Positions 5,874 through 7,361 of a stretch of 7,361 nt of DNA are shown piece by piece. Where the stretch lies: contig JAKLHH010000354.1 in the NCBI GenBank assembly GCA_022710245.1, positions 1 to 7,361 of the forward strand, in the 5' to 3' direction. The number at the start of each line of letters is the position of its first letter. Within the stretch, counting starts at the first letter, position 1. The notes below the pieces were generated by a model. That model searched no databases. It saw nothing but the letters and a program-made list of their open reading frames with translations, and was not told the DNA's origin. The translations under genes and the position numbers were made by a program. Origin of the DNA: Myxococcota bacterium. Lineage in GTDB: Bacteria; Myxococcota; Polyangia; GCA-2747355; JAKLHH01.

Positions 5874-5905
5874 GACGACCCAGGCTGCGCCAAGTAGACC
5901 CGGGC
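5874..5905 (+). repeat. 32-base imperfect direct repeat, copy 2 (orphan gene-end copy)
   Basis: This copy starts 14 bases after the small membrane protein stop. It carries in-frame DDPGCAK plus TAG, parallel to DDRTCGK plus TAG at the end of the FG-GAP gene, and the same flank ACCCGGGC. It matches copy 1 at 27 of 32 positions. No recognisable gene body lies in that frame in front of it, since the membrane protein uses another frame. It may be the tail of a lost paralogue, or a dispersed element at gene ends. Confidence 0.7.
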
Positions 5906-5919
5906 AGCGCCGTGGCGCT
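5906..5919. terminator. Small hairpin between convergent genes
   Basis: AGCGC and GCGCT pair around CGTG immediately after repeat copy 2 and touch the stop of the minus-strand hydrolase gene. The stem is only five bases and lacks T-runs, so a role as a bidirectional terminator is possible but weakly supported. Confidence 0.25.
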
Positions 5920-7361
5920 CAGAGCTCGGTGAAGACGTACTCGTGCTGGGCGTCCCGCACGGTCAGCGTGCGCTTCGGCCCGCGGCCGACCACGAACTCC
6001 TCGCCGATCATGCCGGGCGCGGTGGTGAGGAAGGAGATCGTGCCGTCGGGGTTCCTGCGGGAGGCGATCTCGCTCTTCCACTCGCCGAAGTCGAAGATGG
6101 TGGCGCCCTGCTTCTGGCTCACCGCGATCTCGCCGAGCGCGGCGTTGCGGTAGCGTCGGGCGAGCTTTCCCGCCGCGACGGGTTCGGCCGGCACGGTGAG
6201 GAGCTTGCGCTCGGCGGCGAGGCGCGCGAAGAAGGTCTTCGCGCTGGCGGCGACCTGCGCGTCGGCCTCGGCGCGCCCGTCGAAGAGCACCTCGAGGAGC
6301 TTGCGCCGGAAGGTGCTGCGGATGATCGAGCCCGGGTCGCTGTTGGTCAGGATCACCGCGCCCACGCCGTGCTCGGGCAGCCACATCATGTCGCTGTGGA
6401 ACCCGATCATGTCACCGCCGTGGTGGACGACGGGCGTCCCGTAGGCGCGGTCGACCACCAGCCCCATGCCGTAGGTCTCGTCCTTGCCGATCGAGACCTG
6501 CGGGGCGCGGCGCGCGAGGAGCGCCTCGCCGGAGATGTAGCGCTTGCCCCCCGGCAGCGAGCCCTCGGCGAGCTCCATGGCGACGTAGGCCAGCACGTCG
6601 CGCACGCTGCTCCAGGCGGCGCCGGCTGGCCGGACCGGGATCACCGCGTGGTTGATCTCCATCAGCGCTCGCGCCGGCTTGCCCTCGAGGTCCGCCGAGT
6701 GCGGCATCGCGTGGTTCCCGCGCAGCGCGGCCGCGAAGTTGAAGGTGGTCGTCTTCATCCTGAGAGGGCCGAAGACGCGGGTCTGCATGGCGCGGTCGTA
6801 CGCCGCGCCGAGCTCGAGGCGGGGGAACGCCACGTGCCCGCCCACGTAGCCACCGGCGCCGGCGAGCGGATTCGAGTACTGGAACATCTCCCCGAACTTG
6901 CTGGTCGGCTGCATGGTCGCCAGCACGGCGAGCGCGCCGGCGGGCGTCAGCCCCTTGAACTCGAAGAGCCACTCGAGGTCCTGGCGCGGGAGCCCGGTGC
7001 AGGCGCAGATCAGGTGCTTGACCTTGACCTGCTGGGTGGTGGCAGCGTCGCCGAGCTTGAACGAGGGGAGCAGCGTGGTCACCGGGGTCTCCCAGGTGAG
7101 CTTCTGCTCGTCGACCAGCTTGGCCAGCATCAGCGTGGTCAGCGCCTTGGTGTTGGAGGCGATCATGAAGAGCGTGTCGGCGGTGACCTTCTGCTTGCCG
7201 CCGAGCTCGCGCAGCCCGAAGCCACCCGCGAAGACCACCTTGCCTCCTTGCAGGAGGCCGATGGCGACCCCCGGCGTGCCGGTCTGCTGCATGCCCCGCT
7301 CGATGAACTTCTGGAGCTCGGCGACGCGGGCGGCGTCGAGAGGGTGAGCCTTCTTTCCGGC
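5919..7361 (-). CDS. Serine beta-lactamase-family hydrolase (class C / penicillin-binding type), N-terminus beyond right edge
   Basis: The frame is open to the window edge and the sequence upstream of the Met at 7292 (ending QKFIERG before MQQTGTPG) reads as the normal start of this family, so that Met is internal and the gene is partial. Numbering from that Met, the catalytic motifs are Ser46-x-x-Lys49 in ASNTKA, Tyr139-Ser-Asn141, and His291-Gly-Gly in VVHHGGD. PGVAIGLL near 7-14 and ACTGLPRQD near 97-105 are other family blocks. The core ends near residue 340. About 110 further residues form an extra C-terminal domain of predicted strands, which often follows the hydrolase in esterase or peptidase members. 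The family includes class C beta-lactamases, D-amino peptidases and esterases; the substrate cannot be told. A signal peptide, expected for a periplasmic enzyme, would lie outside the window. Confidence 0.92.
   Translation of the reverse strand, partial: AGKKAHPLDAARVAELQKFIERGMQQTGTPGVAIGLLQGGKVVFAGGFGLRELGGKQKVTADTLFMIASNTKALTTLMLAKLVDEQKLTWETPVTTLLPSFKLGDAATTQQVKVKHLICACTGLPRQDLEWLFEFKGLTPAGALAVLATMQPTSKFGEMFQYSNPLAGAGGYVGGHVAFPRLELGAAYDRAMQTRVFGPLRMKTTTFNFAAALRGNHAMPHSADLEGKPARALMEINHAVIPVRPAGAAWSSVRDVLAYVAMELAEGSLPGGKRYISGEALLARRAPQVSIGKDETYGMGLVVDRAYGTPVVHHGGDMIGFHSDMMWLPEHGVGAVILTNSDPGSIIRSTFRRKLLEVLFDGRAEADAQVAASAKTFFARLAAERKLLTVPAEPVAAGKLARRYRNAALGEIAVSQKQGATIFDFGEWKSEIASRRNPDGTISFLTTAPGMIGEEFVVGRGPKRTLTVRDAQHEYVFTEL

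Noticed and set aside
7290..7292. ATG at 7292 as the true start of the serine hydrolase
   Set aside because: The frame stays open upstream to the edge and encodes sequence typical of the family N-terminus (for example AELQKFIERG), so the Met is internal.
1..7361. A complete defence, secretion or mobile system
   Set aside because: No transposase, integrase, repeat array, nuclease pair or secretion component is visible. The only defence-like hint is the uncertain HEPN-like domain.

Overview
The window is very GC-rich, with G or C at almost every third codon position. It reads as ordinary, gene-dense bacterial chromosome. The style suggests Myxococcota or another former deltaproteobacterium: GC-rich convergent genes, a secreted FG-GAP propeller lipoprotein, FmdB-type zinc ribbons and a class-C-like serine hydrolase. 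This placement is an inference from gene style, not from a marker gene. I see no rRNA, tRNA, CRISPR array, insertion sequence or phage gene.

Layout, left to right. The C-terminal end of an acyl-CoA dehydrogenase (+, 2-169) converges on nadA (-, 171-1229) with one base between the stop codons. Upstream of nadA on the same strand is a 469-residue protein I cannot assign (-, 1314-2723); its C-terminal third looks like a degenerate HEPN-type helical domain. A short divergent region (2724-2801) holds a TATGAT -10-like box inside a perfect 7-bp inverted repeat. From there a predicted lipoprotein with seven FG-GAP/VCBS blades runs rightward (+, 2802-4073). After a 180-base gap containing an imperfect hairpin and an orphan Shine-Dalgarno come three + strand genes in close order: an XdhC/CoxI-family protein (4254-5111), a small FmdB-type zinc ribbon with a Cys-rich tail (5175-5423) and a small multi-pass membrane protein (5476-5859). 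A serine beta-lactamase-family gene (-, 5919 to beyond the right edge) converges on them.

Functional links. NadA makes the NAD precursor quinolinate. The XdhC-family protein would serve maturation of a molybdenum hydroxylase, but no such enzyme is in the window. XdhC, the zinc ribbon and the membrane protein may be co-transcribed, though a strong hairpin lies between the first two. The lipoprotein and the unassigned 469-residue protein share a divergent promoter region and could be co-regulated.

I do not see a convincing new multi-gene system. The points most worth a second look are: a 32-base imperfect repeat (27/32) that copies the 3' end, stop codon and flank of the FG-GAP gene to a gene-free spot 1.8 kb away; the dyad that brackets the -10 box at 2724-2749; and the HEPN-like domain of the unassigned protein.
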